Assembly: GCA_015233155.1 (NCBI GenBank)
Contig: JADFYG010000063.1
Location: 1-34,035, forward strand
From: Candidatus Rifleibacteriota bacterium
Lineage (GTDB): Bacteria; Muiribacteriota; Ozemobacteria; Ozemobacterales; Ozemobacteraceae
Direction: 5' to 3'
DNA: 34,035 nt
A model generated the notes under the pieces. The model had not been told where the DNA came from, did no database searches, and was given only the letters and a program-made list of their open reading frames with translations. The translations under genes were made by a program, and so were the position numbers. Of the stretch, positions 23,381 to 32,674 are shown one piece after another (positions within the stretch are counted from its first letter, which is position 1; the number at the start of each line of letters is the position of its first letter).

Positions 23381-25525
23381 TCAGATCGGGATGACATTGG
23401 ACAGCCAGGCAAGCCCGCCACTTGCGTCGAGCAGTGCTATTGCGACGCCCAGCAGTGATTCACCTGCAATGATACCGGAACTTACAGGAACAATATATTT
23501 TTCTGCGAATGGCTGATCGATTTTCTCAAGGGTCATGGAGATAAGTGCGCCGATGAACATCGACAGGGAGTTGAAAAATGGCAGGACCATCGAGAGGCCG
23601 ATACCCATGGCGGAAGGAATGAAGCGTTTGATTTTCGTAGGCAGGAAGGCTTCGACAAGTGTCAAGGCTATGCCAACCAGACAGCCGACCAGAATTCCCA
23701 TGCGGGCCGTTATATGAAGAGCATTAAGGCCGTTTGCGAGAAGCTTTGCTACAGCTGCCCAGACCTGGGCTGAAGGTGCCGGCCATTTGTCTCCACCAAG
23801 GACATCGGCAGTCGGAACGAGCAGATAGAACGCAGGAACTACAACAATAACACCCGCGAAAATTCCGGCGAACTGGGCCAGAAATTGCTTGCGCGGATTG
23901 GCTCCGAGCAAGTAACCGCTTTTGAGATCGGTGAGCAGATCGGCGGACGAACCCGCTGCCCCTGCGGTAATGCTGGCAGTCATGAGATTTGTTACGATAT
24001 TCGAAGGAGCGAGTACACCGAATACCAGCTGGGTTATCTTGCCCATGGCGCCTACTGGCGTGATGTCCGATTCGCCAGTGGCACGGCATGCTACGACCGA
24101 GAGCAGGAAACTCGAAGCAACCGCTACGATGCCCATTATGAATGATGTTTTAAAGGCAAAATAGAGAACCCCGATGCATCCTATGCCGGAAAACAACATG
24201 CCACCGGCAAACCAGCTTGGCGGAACCTCGATTCGCTCAAGTGGGTCTTCCTTGGTGCTGTTCTTTTTTCCCTTGGGCTTGAAAATATCGGCCAGGCCGC
24301 TGAATGCGCGAACGACTGTTCGCCACTGAAACATGAAGGAGAGCAATCCGGAAGAGACCATAATCGAAGCTCCTGTCCAGGTGCTCCAACTCACAATTTG
24401 CTTAAATCCCAATTTTATGACGGATTCCCCTCCAAATGATTGCATCAATGGGATAATAGTGTTGTTGATCAACGGTCGCAGGGTAACGCTATCGAGATGG
24501 AGAATGCTTCCGATGGCTATGAATGGTTCAGTCGCGGAATCGAACAAACTGTTCAAAGCGGACATGATGGGATCGATAGTGGCGATTGTGTGTGTCCAGC
24601 TTCCGAGAAAAGCCGGAATAATGACATCTGCATGAGTATTTACTGCTTCGATGGCCCCGTATTGCACCATCCAGGGGGCAATGACGGCATAGTTGATGGT
24701 GGCGCCGAACAACAATGACCACGCTATTTTCCAGCCCATGATGGCTCCGGCCGCGATCATGATGGCGCTCATCTCCAGGTTAATCGTCCAATGTGTCAAA
24801 GGTATACCGAAGAGTCTACCCGGAAAAGGTAGAGATCCGGGAATGGCTAAAGCCTTTGGTATGCCGGCATCACGCAGCCAGGCGATGACACCACCGAAGA
24901 GGCCTGCTATTCCCAGGGAACGCGCCTTGTCGACAGCATCTCCACCCTCCGAATGCAAACTTCTTAATGTTTCTGCGGCTGCTATTCCACTGGGAAACTT
25001 GAGTTGTTCGATGTTTATCATTTGGCGTTTCATGGGAATGGCCATGAAAACACCCAGCGCGGCGAGGAAAAAAGTCCAGGTGGCGAGGATATACCAGGGC
25101 ATATGAACTTGTGTAACGATTAGATATGCAGCAATAGCTGATGTCATCGTTCCGCCCGTGGAGTATCCCGCTGATGATGCTGTCGACTGCATACAATTGT
25201 TTTCCAGCAGCGACATTTCAGTCGGAAACCACCTGGGGAAAATCGCCATCATCGATTTGTGAATGGCAAAAGACAAAATGCAGGCGGTAATGGCTACACC
25301 AAGACCCCAGCCAGTTTTAAGACCGACATAGAGGTTAGAGAGAGACATGAATCCGCCAAGAACCGATCCCATGACAATGGCGCGCAACGTCAATTGAGGT
25401 TGGTTGTCTCCCTGATATACGTTGTTGTACCAGTTCAGTTCAATCTCTTCCGGGGTGAGCTTCTTTTCCTTGATGCTGTCCGATGATGTTTTATCACCGG
25501 TTTTTTCCGATCGACTATCAGTCAT
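23381..25525 (-). CDS. OPT-family oligopeptide transporter
   Basis: The 714-residue protein is polytopic, with about 15-16 hydrophobic segments after a charged 45-residue N-terminus. Family features are L-T-L-R-A-I-V-M-G-S-V-L-G near the first helix, N-L-Y-V-G-L-K-T-G-W-G, Y-S-T-G-G-T-M-T-S-A, and the loop ending L-L-T-D-L-K-S-G-Y-L-L-G-A-N-P-R-K-Q, typical of bacterial OPT members. Such proteins import oligopeptides or metal-ligand complexes with protons. The start at 25525 was chosen because a GGAGG site lies upstream and the longer frame to 25711 has AT-rich, non-coding-like sequence. It is the first gene of the OPT-M3 peptidase-pepT operon, so peptide uptake is the likely role. Confidence 0.93.
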   Translation of the reverse strand: MTDSRSEKTGDKTSSDSIKEKKLTPEEIELNWYNNVYQGDNQPQLTLRAIVMGSVLGGFMSLSNLYVGLKTGWGLGVAITACILSFAIHKSMMAIFPRWFPTEMSLLENNCMQSTASSAGYSTGGTMTSAIAAYLIVTQVHMPWYILATWTFFLAALGVFMAIPMKRQMINIEQLKFPSGIAAAETLRSLHSEGGDAVDKARSLGIAGLFGGVIAWLRDAGIPKALAIPGSLPFPGRLFGIPLTHWTINLEMSAIMIAAGAIMGWKIAWSLLFGATINYAVIAPWMVQYGAIEAVNTHADVIIPAFLGSWTHTIATIDPIMSALNSLFDSATEPFIAIGSILHLDSVTLRPLINNTIIPLMQSFGGESVIKLGFKQIVSWSTWTGASIMVSSGLLSFMFQWRTVVRAFSGLADIFKPKGKKNSTKEDPLERIEVPPSWFAGGMLFSGIGCIGVLYFAFKTSFIMGIVAVASSFLLSVVACRATGESDITPVGAMGKITQLVFGVLAPSNIVTNLMTASITAGAAGSSADLLTDLKSGYLLGANPRKQFLAQFAGIFAGVIVVVPAFYLLVPTADVLGGDKWPAPSAQVWAAVAKLLANGLNALHITARMGILVGCLVGIALTLVEAFLPTKIKRFIPSAMGIGLSMVLPFFNSLSMFIGALISMTLEKIDQPFAEKYIVPVSSGIIAGESLLGVAIALLDASGGLAWLSNVIPI

Positions 25526-25563
25526 TATGGTTCGTTCGCCTCCGTTATTGGACTGCTCGTAAG

Positions 25564-25590
25564 AGTATATCCAAAAGTCCGCGAAGGCAA
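25564..25590 (-). promoter_or_regulatory. Weak promoter candidate for the OPT operon
   Basis: On the minus strand TATACT (25569-25564) lies 15 bases downstream of TTGCCT (25590-25585). The spacer is shorter than ideal, so this is tentative. The 200-base gap between the divergent genes is AT-rich in its middle (25600-25660). Confidence 0.3.
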
Positions 25591-25769
25591 CCCGTACATC
25601 ATGTTTTATATGTAAAGATTGATTTTTATGTAAAATGATATGAATTTTTTCTATATACGGTTGAACAATTTTGATGCAGGGAGCGATTTGCTGAGTCCCC
25701 CAAAATAACAAGATTCAATGCGGTTTTATACTATTGAAAAATTCCGGATTCCGGCCCCCCGGGTGGCAA

Positions 25770-25778
25770 TGGTATAAT
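25770..25778 (+). promoter_or_regulatory. Extended -10 promoter of the HExxH protein gene
   Basis: TGG-TATAAT is a perfect -10 box with the TGn extension; no good -35 box is present, as expected for this class. Transcription would begin near 25785, about 40 bases before the ATG. Confidence 0.5.
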
Positions 25779-25823
25779 TCTTATTATCTATTGCTATATC
25801 GTTCTGCAATCAAGGAGAAAAAA

Positions 25824-27638
25824 ATGTCGAACAAGTCGATTCTTTCGCTGTTGATGTTCTCGGCGTTGCTTCTGACTGGATCGGTCGATGCCAAGGCACT
25901 CAAGACCAGCCTTTCCGATGACCCCGAGGCCCTGCAGGACCAGCCAATGTTAGGTTGCACGCCGACTATAGGGGATAAAATATCAGTGAATGTCGGTACG
26001 TCGACCTTCGTGTTCGGCATCCCAAAAGAAACCGTTGTTGATCAGATGGGCTATCTTTTGACCACGCAGAGCAAAGAAGTCGGAGTCGCACAGCCTTGTG
26101 CTTCGGACACGCTTTTTGCCACGAAGATCATGCCATATCTCCTCAAGAGCAAACAGATGCAGGATTCGCTCAAGATTCGCAGAACAGCCAGACAGATCAA
26201 ATACCAGATAATTCAGGATCAGCTGAAGAAAGATACGAAGAGTGACCCCGCGGTGAAAGATGCCTGGCTGAAATACTTGGCCGTGATGGTGAAATCACCT
26301 CTCATAGTCCTGGATCATCCCCCGATTCCTGAATTTGTACGTGATCCGGCGGCCGGGCCCTGCATGATGCCTTATGGCGTGCTCGTCAATGATGAAAAGA
26401 ATAATCCGACGGCTTTGGAAACCAGCGTTTTATGTGTTACCGACCTGGGCCACAAAGGAGACGATTTCTTCTTTTCCATTAGCGATGCTGTCGACAACGA
26501 TACGCTTGATATCGTGCTTTGCCATGAAAACGGCCATGGGATCATGTATGATATGTACGGTCCGGCATGGTTCGGTATCAAACGCATTTCCAACAATGGT
26601 CACGATACTCCCTATATCACCGATCAGGCATTGGCGATCATAGAAGGCTGGGCAGAGGGATTCGAAGCCGTTTATGGTCCCGCGACCATACAATTTGCAG
26701 AAAAAGATCGCAAGAAATACGGGATTTCTGAATTTTTGTATACACGCCAGGATCCGGTTCGTCGTGATCGATATATCTGGGCCCGCCCGACCGGAAAAAA
26801 AACCGGAATCCTGAAGAATGCTCTCCAGTTGATGAGCACGGAAGGAGTCATTGCGGGGCAGTTCTATGACATTCTGACGAGTCGCGCAATCAACGCTCCT
26901 CTCGAAAAGTGTCTGACGGTATTTATTGCCGCCCAGCCGTCGAATTATCCGGACTTTATCTGCACCTTCCTGAAGCTGTTCCCGGGCGATCGTAATGTGC
27001 TCAGCAGAATCGTTTTGGAAGGCACCAATTATGTGACTATAAGTCCCTTGGCTGCGAAGCTATATTACGACTACTATATGGCCAATGTTGGTTACAAACA
27101 GAAGAAGGTTGCCCTGGAAGATTATAATAAGGCAAGACAAGCCTATTTGACTTTCAAGGAAGACCAGTTCAAGACGGCGGCCGGAGGGGCGGATTTGTTT
27201 TCAAATGTTGCTCCTGATCTCTGGTTCACGGGGTTCATCCCCTCCACTGCTAATTCTGATCCACAGGTTCTCAGTCAGATCGAAGTTGCACGGCGCGAAG
27301 CCCGGAAACAACTTGGAATGTCAGAGAGTGACGGCCCGGGCGGCTGGGCCTTTCATCTGAACATCAATACGGTATCGGCACGCATGCTGGTATATCTCGG
27401 TCTCTCGGAAGACGATGCGCAGAAGGTATTGACGGAACGCGGCAAGCGCGGTGGTTACAAGGGAGACGCAGTGACGTGTCTGTCGGAAGTTCTCGGTGCT
27501 TCGTATAAGTCCTGGGCTGACAATATGAAAATCGCAAATCTTTCGAATGATGCCAAGAAGAAAGAAAGTGCGATCAAGCAGGTAAATACACTATACCCGG
27601 AAGACATTGAGAAACTATACAAGGGATCAGATCTTTAA
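25824..27638 (+). CDS. Exported HExxH metallopeptidase-like protein with C-terminal ComEA-like HhH domain
   Basis: The 604-residue protein starts with a signal peptide (I-L-S-L-L-M-F-S-A-L-L-L-T-G-S-V-D-A). H234-E-N-G-H238 in V-L-C-H-E-N-G-H-G-I-M-Y is a zinc-binding HExxH motif, and E-G-W-A-E-G-F-E-A at 274-282 could give the third ligand about 40 residues later, a gluzincin-like spacing. Near the end (about 510-565) N-I-N-T-V-S-A-R-M-L-V-Y-L-G-L-S-E-D-D-A plus a following G-G-Y-K-G resembles the helix-hairpin-helix of ComEA and T2SS protein K. I know no named family with this combination. AAGGAG 8 bases before the ATG sets the start. Substrate and place of action (periplasm or outside) are inferred only. 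Confidence 0.75.
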   Translation: MSNKSILSLLMFSALLLTGSVDAKALKTSLSDDPEALQDQPMLGCTPTIGDKISVNVGTSTFVFGIPKETVVDQMGYLLTTQSKEVGVAQPCASDTLFATKIMPYLLKSKQMQDSLKIRRTARQIKYQIIQDQLKKDTKSDPAVKDAWLKYLAVMVKSPLIVLDHPPIPEFVRDPAAGPCMMPYGVLVNDEKNNPTALETSVLCVTDLGHKGDDFFFSISDAVDNDTLDIVLCHENGHGIMYDMYGPAWFGIKRISNNGHDTPYITDQALAIIEGWAEGFEAVYGPATIQFAEKDRKKYGISEFLYTRQDPVRRDRYIWARPTGKKTGILKNALQLMSTEGVIAGQFYDILTSRAINAPLEKCLTVFIAAQPSNYPDFICTFLKLFPGDRNVLSRIVLEGTNYVTISPLAAKLYYDYYMANVGYKQKKVALEDYNKARQAYLTFKEDQFKTAAGGADLFSNVAPDLWFTGFIPSTANSDPQVLSQIEVARREARKQLGMSESDGPGGWAFHLNINTVSARMLVYLGLSEDDAQKVLTERGKRGGYKGDAVTCLSEVLGASYKSWADNMKIANLSNDAKKKESAIKQVNTLYPEDIEKLYKGSDL

Positions 27639-27652
27639 TGTGGTTCTGATAG

Positions 27653-27675
27653 CGGCGGGTCCTCCGGACCCGCCG
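27653..27675. repeat. GC-rich intergenic hairpin (copy 2 of a local family)
   Basis: CGGCGGGTCC-TCC-GGACCCGCCG, a perfect 10-bp stem, lies 15 bases after the metallopeptidase stop. No U-run follows, so it is not a standard terminator. It may slow read-through or protect the upstream mRNA end, and resembles the hairpin at 16318-16338. Confidence 0.55.
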
Positions 27676-27717
27676 AGTCATGTTATATGGCATTGATGTA
27701 ATGAAGGAGCCCCGAAA

Positions 27718-29652
27718 ATGAAGAATAATCGTTGCGCCCTGTTTCCGGTAGTTATTGCTATTCTTGCGTGCTTCTTCTTTGGGGGCTCGGTTGCCTATGC
27801 CAAGGTTCTGCCCGTCGGCCCCGATGGCATTCGTGTCGCTTTTGGGCCTGTAGCCGAGAAAGAGTTCGGGCTGGACGACATGTTCATCGAGTTTCTTGAC
27901 GGGGCAAAAAAGACGGTTGACATGGCTTTCTATGAAATCCGGCTCGATAACATCGTCGATGCGATAATCAAAACACATAAGCGCGGGGTGAATGTACGCG
28001 TCATTGTGGACAACGACAATTATTGTGCCAAACCCGTTGAAGGGGATGACAATGATGATGTCGAAGCCACGGCAATTGTTTCCGCTGGCGAAAAGAATAT
28101 TAGTAGTCACACCCCGGAGAACTCCGGCAAGGTTGCCTTGAATCCATTTGTTGAACGTCTTCTCAAGGCAGGGGTTCCGGTCATTGAAGATTCCGGGCGT
28201 TCCGCACTTATGCACAACAAATTTGCCGTTCGCGATGGCAATATGGTCTGGACAGGCTCATACAATTTGACGGATACGTGCTCGTATGTGAATGTTAACA
28301 ACGCGATAACCATTCCTTCGAAAGAGCTTGCCGATGTGTATGCCGCGGAATTCAAAGAAATGTTTGTCGACAAGAAATTCGGGAATGAGCGTCCAAAAGG
28401 ACCGCCAGCTCCACTTATTAAAGTGAGCGATGTGGGGATCGAGGCTCTTTTCGCCCCCGAAGACAATCCTAATGGCCGTATTGCACAGCTTATAGCTGCT
28501 GCCCGCACGGAAATCATCTTCATGCAATTCGCATTTACGGATGACACACTTGGAAACCTCCTGGTACAGAAGAAGCATCAGGGTGTTGCCGTTCACGGTA
28601 TTTTCGATCGCATCCTTTATCACAGCACTGGACCTTTCGGCGAATTTTCAAAATTGACCGATGCTGACATACCTGTTCGCATTTATTCTGGCGATGGCAA
28701 GCTCCACGATAAGCTGTTCGTAATCGATCCCGCCGGCCCGGATCCGATCGTAGTCCTCGGCTCCGAGAATGCATCTTCGAACGGTAATAGCAGTAATGAT
28801 GAAAATATCCTCATTGTGCATTCCAAGCGCATTGCCGCTTTGTACAAGGCTGAATTCCAGCGCTACGAAGGCACCTACAGTCAGGTTTCCGCACAGATCG
28901 GTGCCGGGGAATTCCCATTCGCCGGAACGACCATAGATCAGGTCGATCTTATGATTTTCGGAAATGGAGTCCCAGTTGATCGTCTGACGATCGAATTTCC
29001 AGCGCGGTGGAGTCTTGCAAGTCAGACCCGTGATGACATTCATATTTTGCGGAAAGGTGTCGATGTGACCAGTCAGTCAAAGCTGACTCTGACAGATCGC
29101 GCCATCACACTGGATGGAGCCAATCTTAGTGGTACAGGTGCCAACTCCTGGTTGTTGGTGCGTTGCAATAATGTTCAACTCCCTGAGATATCCGGCAAGT
29201 ATGCAGTACTTGTGAGTACGCAGGCAAAATCCGGCCAGTCGGTTCCGCTCGCAAGACAACCCGTGATATGTGTTCTCGACCCGAAGAATGAGGCCGCATT
29301 CTCTGATCTTCTCGGTTTCTTGAATAATCTGAATGTGAACCTCGACAAATTTGGTCCCGGGTTTTCTGCCGAAGAGAAAAATGACTGGAAAAAGCGGCTT
29401 GCGAGCTTGAACGACAAGACCAATCAACTCGTATGCGACGCGGTGAAAAAGAAGGATGACAAGCGTGTAGCTCTCGCACTTGATTTTCTGGAAAGCCTTT
29501 CCGGTGAAAGCCTTAAGGCGGCTGCCGGGATTACCGATAATTTCCGCAACTTGCGTCAGGCATTCCAGTTCAGACTTGCGCATGCATCAAACGATGCCGA
29601 GGCAAAAGCGGAATTCAAGCGACTCGAAGATGTTATCGCCAAGATTCGCTGA
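27718..29652 (+). CDS. Exported phospholipase D-like protein with two HKD motifs
   Basis: The 644-residue protein has a signal peptide (F-P-V-V-I-A-I-L-A-C-F-F-F-G-G-S-V-A-Y-A). Two PLD domains follow: H166-N-K168-F-A-V-R-D173 with W-T-G-S-Y-N, and H330-D-K332-L-F-V-I-D337 with L-G-S-E-N-A-S-S-N-G-N, so both halves of the active site are complete. The Tnp/phosphodiesterase-like PLD fold may hydrolyse phospholipids or nucleic acids. Residues about 390-645 form an additional region: a beta-rich part to about 510 and a charged helical tail to the end, with no recognised domain. GGAG sits 9 bases before the ATG. It follows the HExxH gene by 80 bases and may be cotranscribed. Confidence 0.88.
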   Translation: MKNNRCALFPVVIAILACFFFGGSVAYAKVLPVGPDGIRVAFGPVAEKEFGLDDMFIEFLDGAKKTVDMAFYEIRLDNIVDAIIKTHKRGVNVRVIVDNDNYCAKPVEGDDNDDVEATAIVSAGEKNISSHTPENSGKVALNPFVERLLKAGVPVIEDSGRSALMHNKFAVRDGNMVWTGSYNLTDTCSYVNVNNAITIPSKELADVYAAEFKEMFVDKKFGNERPKGPPAPLIKVSDVGIEALFAPEDNPNGRIAQLIAAARTEIIFMQFAFTDDTLGNLLVQKKHQGVAVHGIFDRILYHSTGPFGEFSKLTDADIPVRIYSGDGKLHDKLFVIDPAGPDPIVVLGSENASSNGNSSNDENILIVHSKRIAALYKAEFQRYEGTYSQVSAQIGAGEFPFAGTTIDQVDLMIFGNGVPVDRLTIEFPARWSLASQTRDDIHILRKGVDVTSQSKLTLTDRAITLDGANLSGTGANSWLLVRCNNVQLPEISGKYAVLVSTQAKSGQSVPLARQPVICVLDPKNEAAFSDLLGFLNNLNVNLDKFGPGFSAEEKNDWKKRLASLNDKTNQLVCDAVKKKDDKRVALALDFLESLSGESLKAAAGITDNFRNLRQAFQFRLAHASNDAEAKAEFKRLEDVIAKIR

Positions 29653-29811
29653 CTTGTTGATAAGAGAACTGCTGACAAAAAACATCCGATCAGGTTTTGA
29701 CAATGATGGCTTTATGTCGGGCGTGAATGCCGCATATAACGTGGATTGCCTTGCTGATGCAGGTTTGGCCCGGGTAATTCTGATTTTGAGACATCACCGG
29801 TTTTTGCGTTC

Positions 29812-30486
29812 GTGATATTTCCCCCGGATCGCATCAAATTCATTGTCATGGGCGTCGTCACAATAATTCTGTTATTGGCTGTGTTCGCATGGTTTCTGAT
29901 TGCGACGTTTCCTGGATATCTTTTTCGTCAGGAAGTGTTCAGCCTGTTTTCCGGTAAAGGGCGCGAACGCGGGGAAGCTCGTTTTGCCGAACGTCTTCGG
30001 GCGCTGGGTCTGCATCCTGATGCTCTTGCCTTACGCATAGAGGTCGTGAAGGGCGAGCGCAAGCTTCGACTCAAGCACGCAGATATCACTATCGCTGAGT
30101 TTCCTGTCGGCATAGGGCCCAATTCCAATGGACACAAAAAAATAGAGGGTGATGGGCATACACCGGAAGGCGAATACTATGTTTGCACTAAAAACGAGAG
30201 CAGCCGATTCCATCTGTTTCTAGGACTCAGCTATCCCTCGCCGGCCGACGGCGCGCGGGCTCTTTCAGAAGGAGTTATAACCGCAACAGAGTCCGAGGCG
30301 ATACTGGATGCCTGGATGAAAAGGGCTCGTCCACCCTGGGGAACCCCTCTCGGAGGTGTCATAGGAATTCACGGTTTTGGCGGCAATCGTGATTGGACAC
30401 AAGGATGCATTGCCCTCAACAATGGGGACATCGAAGAGCTTTTCTGGAATGTTCAGACTGGAACTCCTGTAATAATCAGCCCCTGA
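29812..30486 (+). CDS. L,D-transpeptidase (YkuD family), membrane-anchored
   Basis: The protein of 224 residues has one N-terminal membrane helix (about 13-33), then a YkuD domain with the catalytic signature H187-G-F-G ... T-Q-G-C199-I-A-L-N-N-G-D. YkuD enzymes form 3-3 cross-links in peptidoglycan or attach lipoproteins to it, using a Cys and a His. The anchored form fits the periplasmic side of a diderm envelope. The GTG start at 29812 has no clear ribosome site; ATG at 29848 is an alternative that still keeps the membrane helix. The 158 bases upstream hold no further gene that I can see. Confidence 0.88.
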   Translation: MIFPPDRIKFIVMGVVTIILLLAVFAWFLIATFPGYLFRQEVFSLFSGKGRERGEARFAERLRALGLHPDALALRIEVVKGERKLRLKHADITIAEFPVGIGPNSNGHKKIEGDGHTPEGEYYVCTKNESSRFHLFLGLSYPSPADGARALSEGVITATESEAILDAWMKRARPPWGTPLGGVIGIHGFGGNRDWTQGCIALNNGDIEELFWNVQTGTPVIISP

Positions 30487-30758
30487 TATAGCAGTTTGTC
30501 AGATTGTGGGTCTTAGCAGGGGGGACGTAATTGTCACAAGAACCTCAATGGGATCCGTGTCCATCTGTGTTTAAATTTGGTCGTCAGTCAAGAGTATGCC
30601 ACTACCACTCAATGTAATGGGTTTTATCCGAAAACAATCGTAAAAAGGGTTGCGAAACGCTCAATTTCCGCATACCATGTTTTCGCCGCCCTGCCCAAGA
30701 CGTCATGGAGCGGCTCCGGGACACCACCTGGAACCTCCCCACACCAGGAGCTCTTATA
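30487..30758. other. speA leader region, no gene seen
   Basis: About 270 bases between the L,D-transpeptidase and speA. Near its end, CCTGG (30728-30732) can pair with CCAGG that overlaps the AGGAG ribosome site, and GGAGC/GCTCC repeats nearby offer an alternative pairing. This could modulate speA translation but is only a drawing-level observation. Confidence 0.3.
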
Positions 30759-32660
30759 ATGCGGAAATGGCGAATAGATGATTCGGCAGAGTTGTACAAT
30801 ATTGCCGGCTGGGGCATCAACTACTTTGGCATCAACAACAAGGGACATGCCATTGTTATGCCGCGTCAAAAGAAAGGACCGGCAATAGACATTAAAGAGC
30901 TGGTCGATGAACTTTCTTTGCGTGACGTAGCCATGCCCGTGTTGTTGAGATTTCCGGACATTCTTGACGATCGTATCGAAATGATATCCGGCTGCTTTCA
31001 GCGTGCCGCTTCAGAATACGATTACAAAGGCAACTATTATACGGTCTATCCGATCAAGGTTAACCAGCAGCGCCCGGTTGTCGAAGAAATCGTGCGCCAT
31101 GGACGTAAATTCCCGATCGGCCTGGAGGCCGGTTCGAAACCGGAATTGCACGCAGTTCTTGCAATCATGGACAATCCTGATGCTCTGATCATCTGCAATG
31201 GATACAAAGACGAGGATTTTATCGAACTCGCGCTTCTGGCGCAAAAAATGGGAAAGAAGATATTCACGGTTGTGGAGAAGCTGAATGAACTGCGGTTGAT
31301 TCTTTCCATTTCGCGTCGTCTCAATATTTTGCCGAATATCGGAATGCGCATCAAATTGGCGACATCCGGCAGTGGAAAATGGGAAGAGTCCGGCGGTGAT
31401 CAGAGCAAGTTTGGTTTGAATGCCAGCGAGTTGTTGGAAGCGATTAATTTGGTACAAAAAGAGGGCATGCTTGAGTGTTTGAAGTTGTTGCATTTCCATC
31501 TCGGCAGTCAGATAACTAACATTCGCAAGATAAAAGCGGGGCTTCGTGAAGTCGCGCAATTCTACGTGCAAATACGAAAGCTTGGCTGCAAAATAGACTT
31601 TGTTGATATCGGCGGTGGGCTTGGAGTGGATTACGATGGTTCACACACAACGATCTCCAGTTCGCTCAACTACTCGATCCAGGAATATGCCAATGACGCA
31701 GTTTCAATGATCCAGGCGGCCGCTGACAAGAATGATCTTCCGCACCCGCACCTTATAACAGAGTCGGGCCGGGCACTCACGGCACATCATTCCGTGCTTG
31801 TCTTCAATGTTCTTGAGACGACAAATCCGCCGACATTCCAGGAGAAAGAGTGTAAAATTTCAGGTAAAGACCACGAACTTGTACGCGAATTGCACGATTT
31901 ATACAAAAGTATGAGCACGCGCACGATGTTGGAGGCATGGCACGACGCGCAGCAGATGCGTGAGGAAGTGCTCGACTTGTTCGGGCTCGGAATGCTGGAT
32001 CTTAAAACGCGAGCGATTGCGGAACGACTTTTCTGGTCCATTGCATACGAAGTTCGCGACTTGTTAAAAGAAAACAAGCATCAGCCGGAAGAGATGAAAC
32101 AACTTGCAAAGATGCTCGCCGACAAGTATTTTTGCAACTTTTCCTTGTTTCAATCGCTTCCGGATTCATGGGCCATCGATCAACTGTTTCCAATAATGCC
32201 CATTCATCGTCACAACGAGAAACCTACACGCGAAGCGACTTTGCAGGATATCACATGTGACTCGGACGGCAAGATCGACCACTTTATCGGCACTCGCTCC
32301 TTCTCGTCTTTTCTGCCTTTGCACGAATTTAAACCGGGCGAACCCTATTATCTGGCCGTATTCATGGTTGGCGCATATCAGGAGATTCTTGGAGATCTGC
32401 ATAACCTGTTTGGCGACACTAATGTGGTTCACGTTTCAATTAACAATGACGGTGATGGATATGAAATAGACAAGGTAATCGACGGAGAGTTGATCGCTGA
32501 TGTGCTTGATTATGTCCAGTTCAGCCCCAAAAAACTGGTCCGTACAATGGAAAGCTGGGTGAGCGCCTCCGTGAAAGAAGGAAAGATCACGATTCAGGAA
32601 GGCAAAGAGTTTCTGGCGATATATCGATCTGGTCTTTACGGTTATACTTATTTGGAGTGA
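30759..32660 (+). CDS. speA: Biosynthetic arginine decarboxylase
   Basis: SpeA decarboxylates arginine to agmatine with PLP, the first step of the agmatine route to putrescine and spermidine. The 633-residue protein has normal length and all core motifs: Y-T-V-Y-P-I-K-V-N-Q-Q with the PLP Lys (K100), G-L-E-A-G-S-K-P-E-L, H-F-H-L-G-S-Q, D-I-G-G-G-L-G-V-D-Y-D-G, E-S-G-R-A-L-T-A-H-H, and the dimer-partner Cys near residue 500 in D-I-T-C-D-S-D-G-K-I-D. The ATG at 30759 is chosen over an upstream start because AGGAG lies 8 bases before it. Its stop overlaps a GTG of the ATP-grasp gene, so the two are closely linked. It should be cytosolic in this organism. Confidence 0.96.
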   Translation: MRKWRIDDSAELYNIAGWGINYFGINNKGHAIVMPRQKKGPAIDIKELVDELSLRDVAMPVLLRFPDILDDRIEMISGCFQRAASEYDYKGNYYTVYPIKVNQQRPVVEEIVRHGRKFPIGLEAGSKPELHAVLAIMDNPDALIICNGYKDEDFIELALLAQKMGKKIFTVVEKLNELRLILSISRRLNILPNIGMRIKLATSGSGKWEESGGDQSKFGLNASELLEAINLVQKEGMLECLKLLHFHLGSQITNIRKIKAGLREVAQFYVQIRKLGCKIDFVDIGGGLGVDYDGSHTTISSSLNYSIQEYANDAVSMIQAAADKNDLPHPHLITESGRALTAHHSVLVFNVLETTNPPTFQEKECKISGKDHELVRELHDLYKSMSTRTMLEAWHDAQQMREEVLDLFGLGMLDLKTRAIAERLFWSIAYEVRDLLKENKHQPEEMKQLAKMLADKYFCNFSLFQSLPDSWAIDQLFPIMPIHRHNEKPTREATLQDITCDSDGKIDHFIGTRSFSSFLPLHEFKPGEPYYLAVFMVGAYQEILGDLHNLFGDTNVVHVSINNDGDGYEIDKVIDGELIADVLDYVQFSPKKLVRTMESWVSASVKEGKITIQEGKEFLAIYRSGLYGYTYLE

Positions 32661-32674
32661 TATCCGATAAAGCC

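Noticed and set aside
25526..25711. Long N-terminal extension of the OPT transporter
   Set aside because: AT-rich, no ribosome site, and it would remove the space needed for the divergent promoters.
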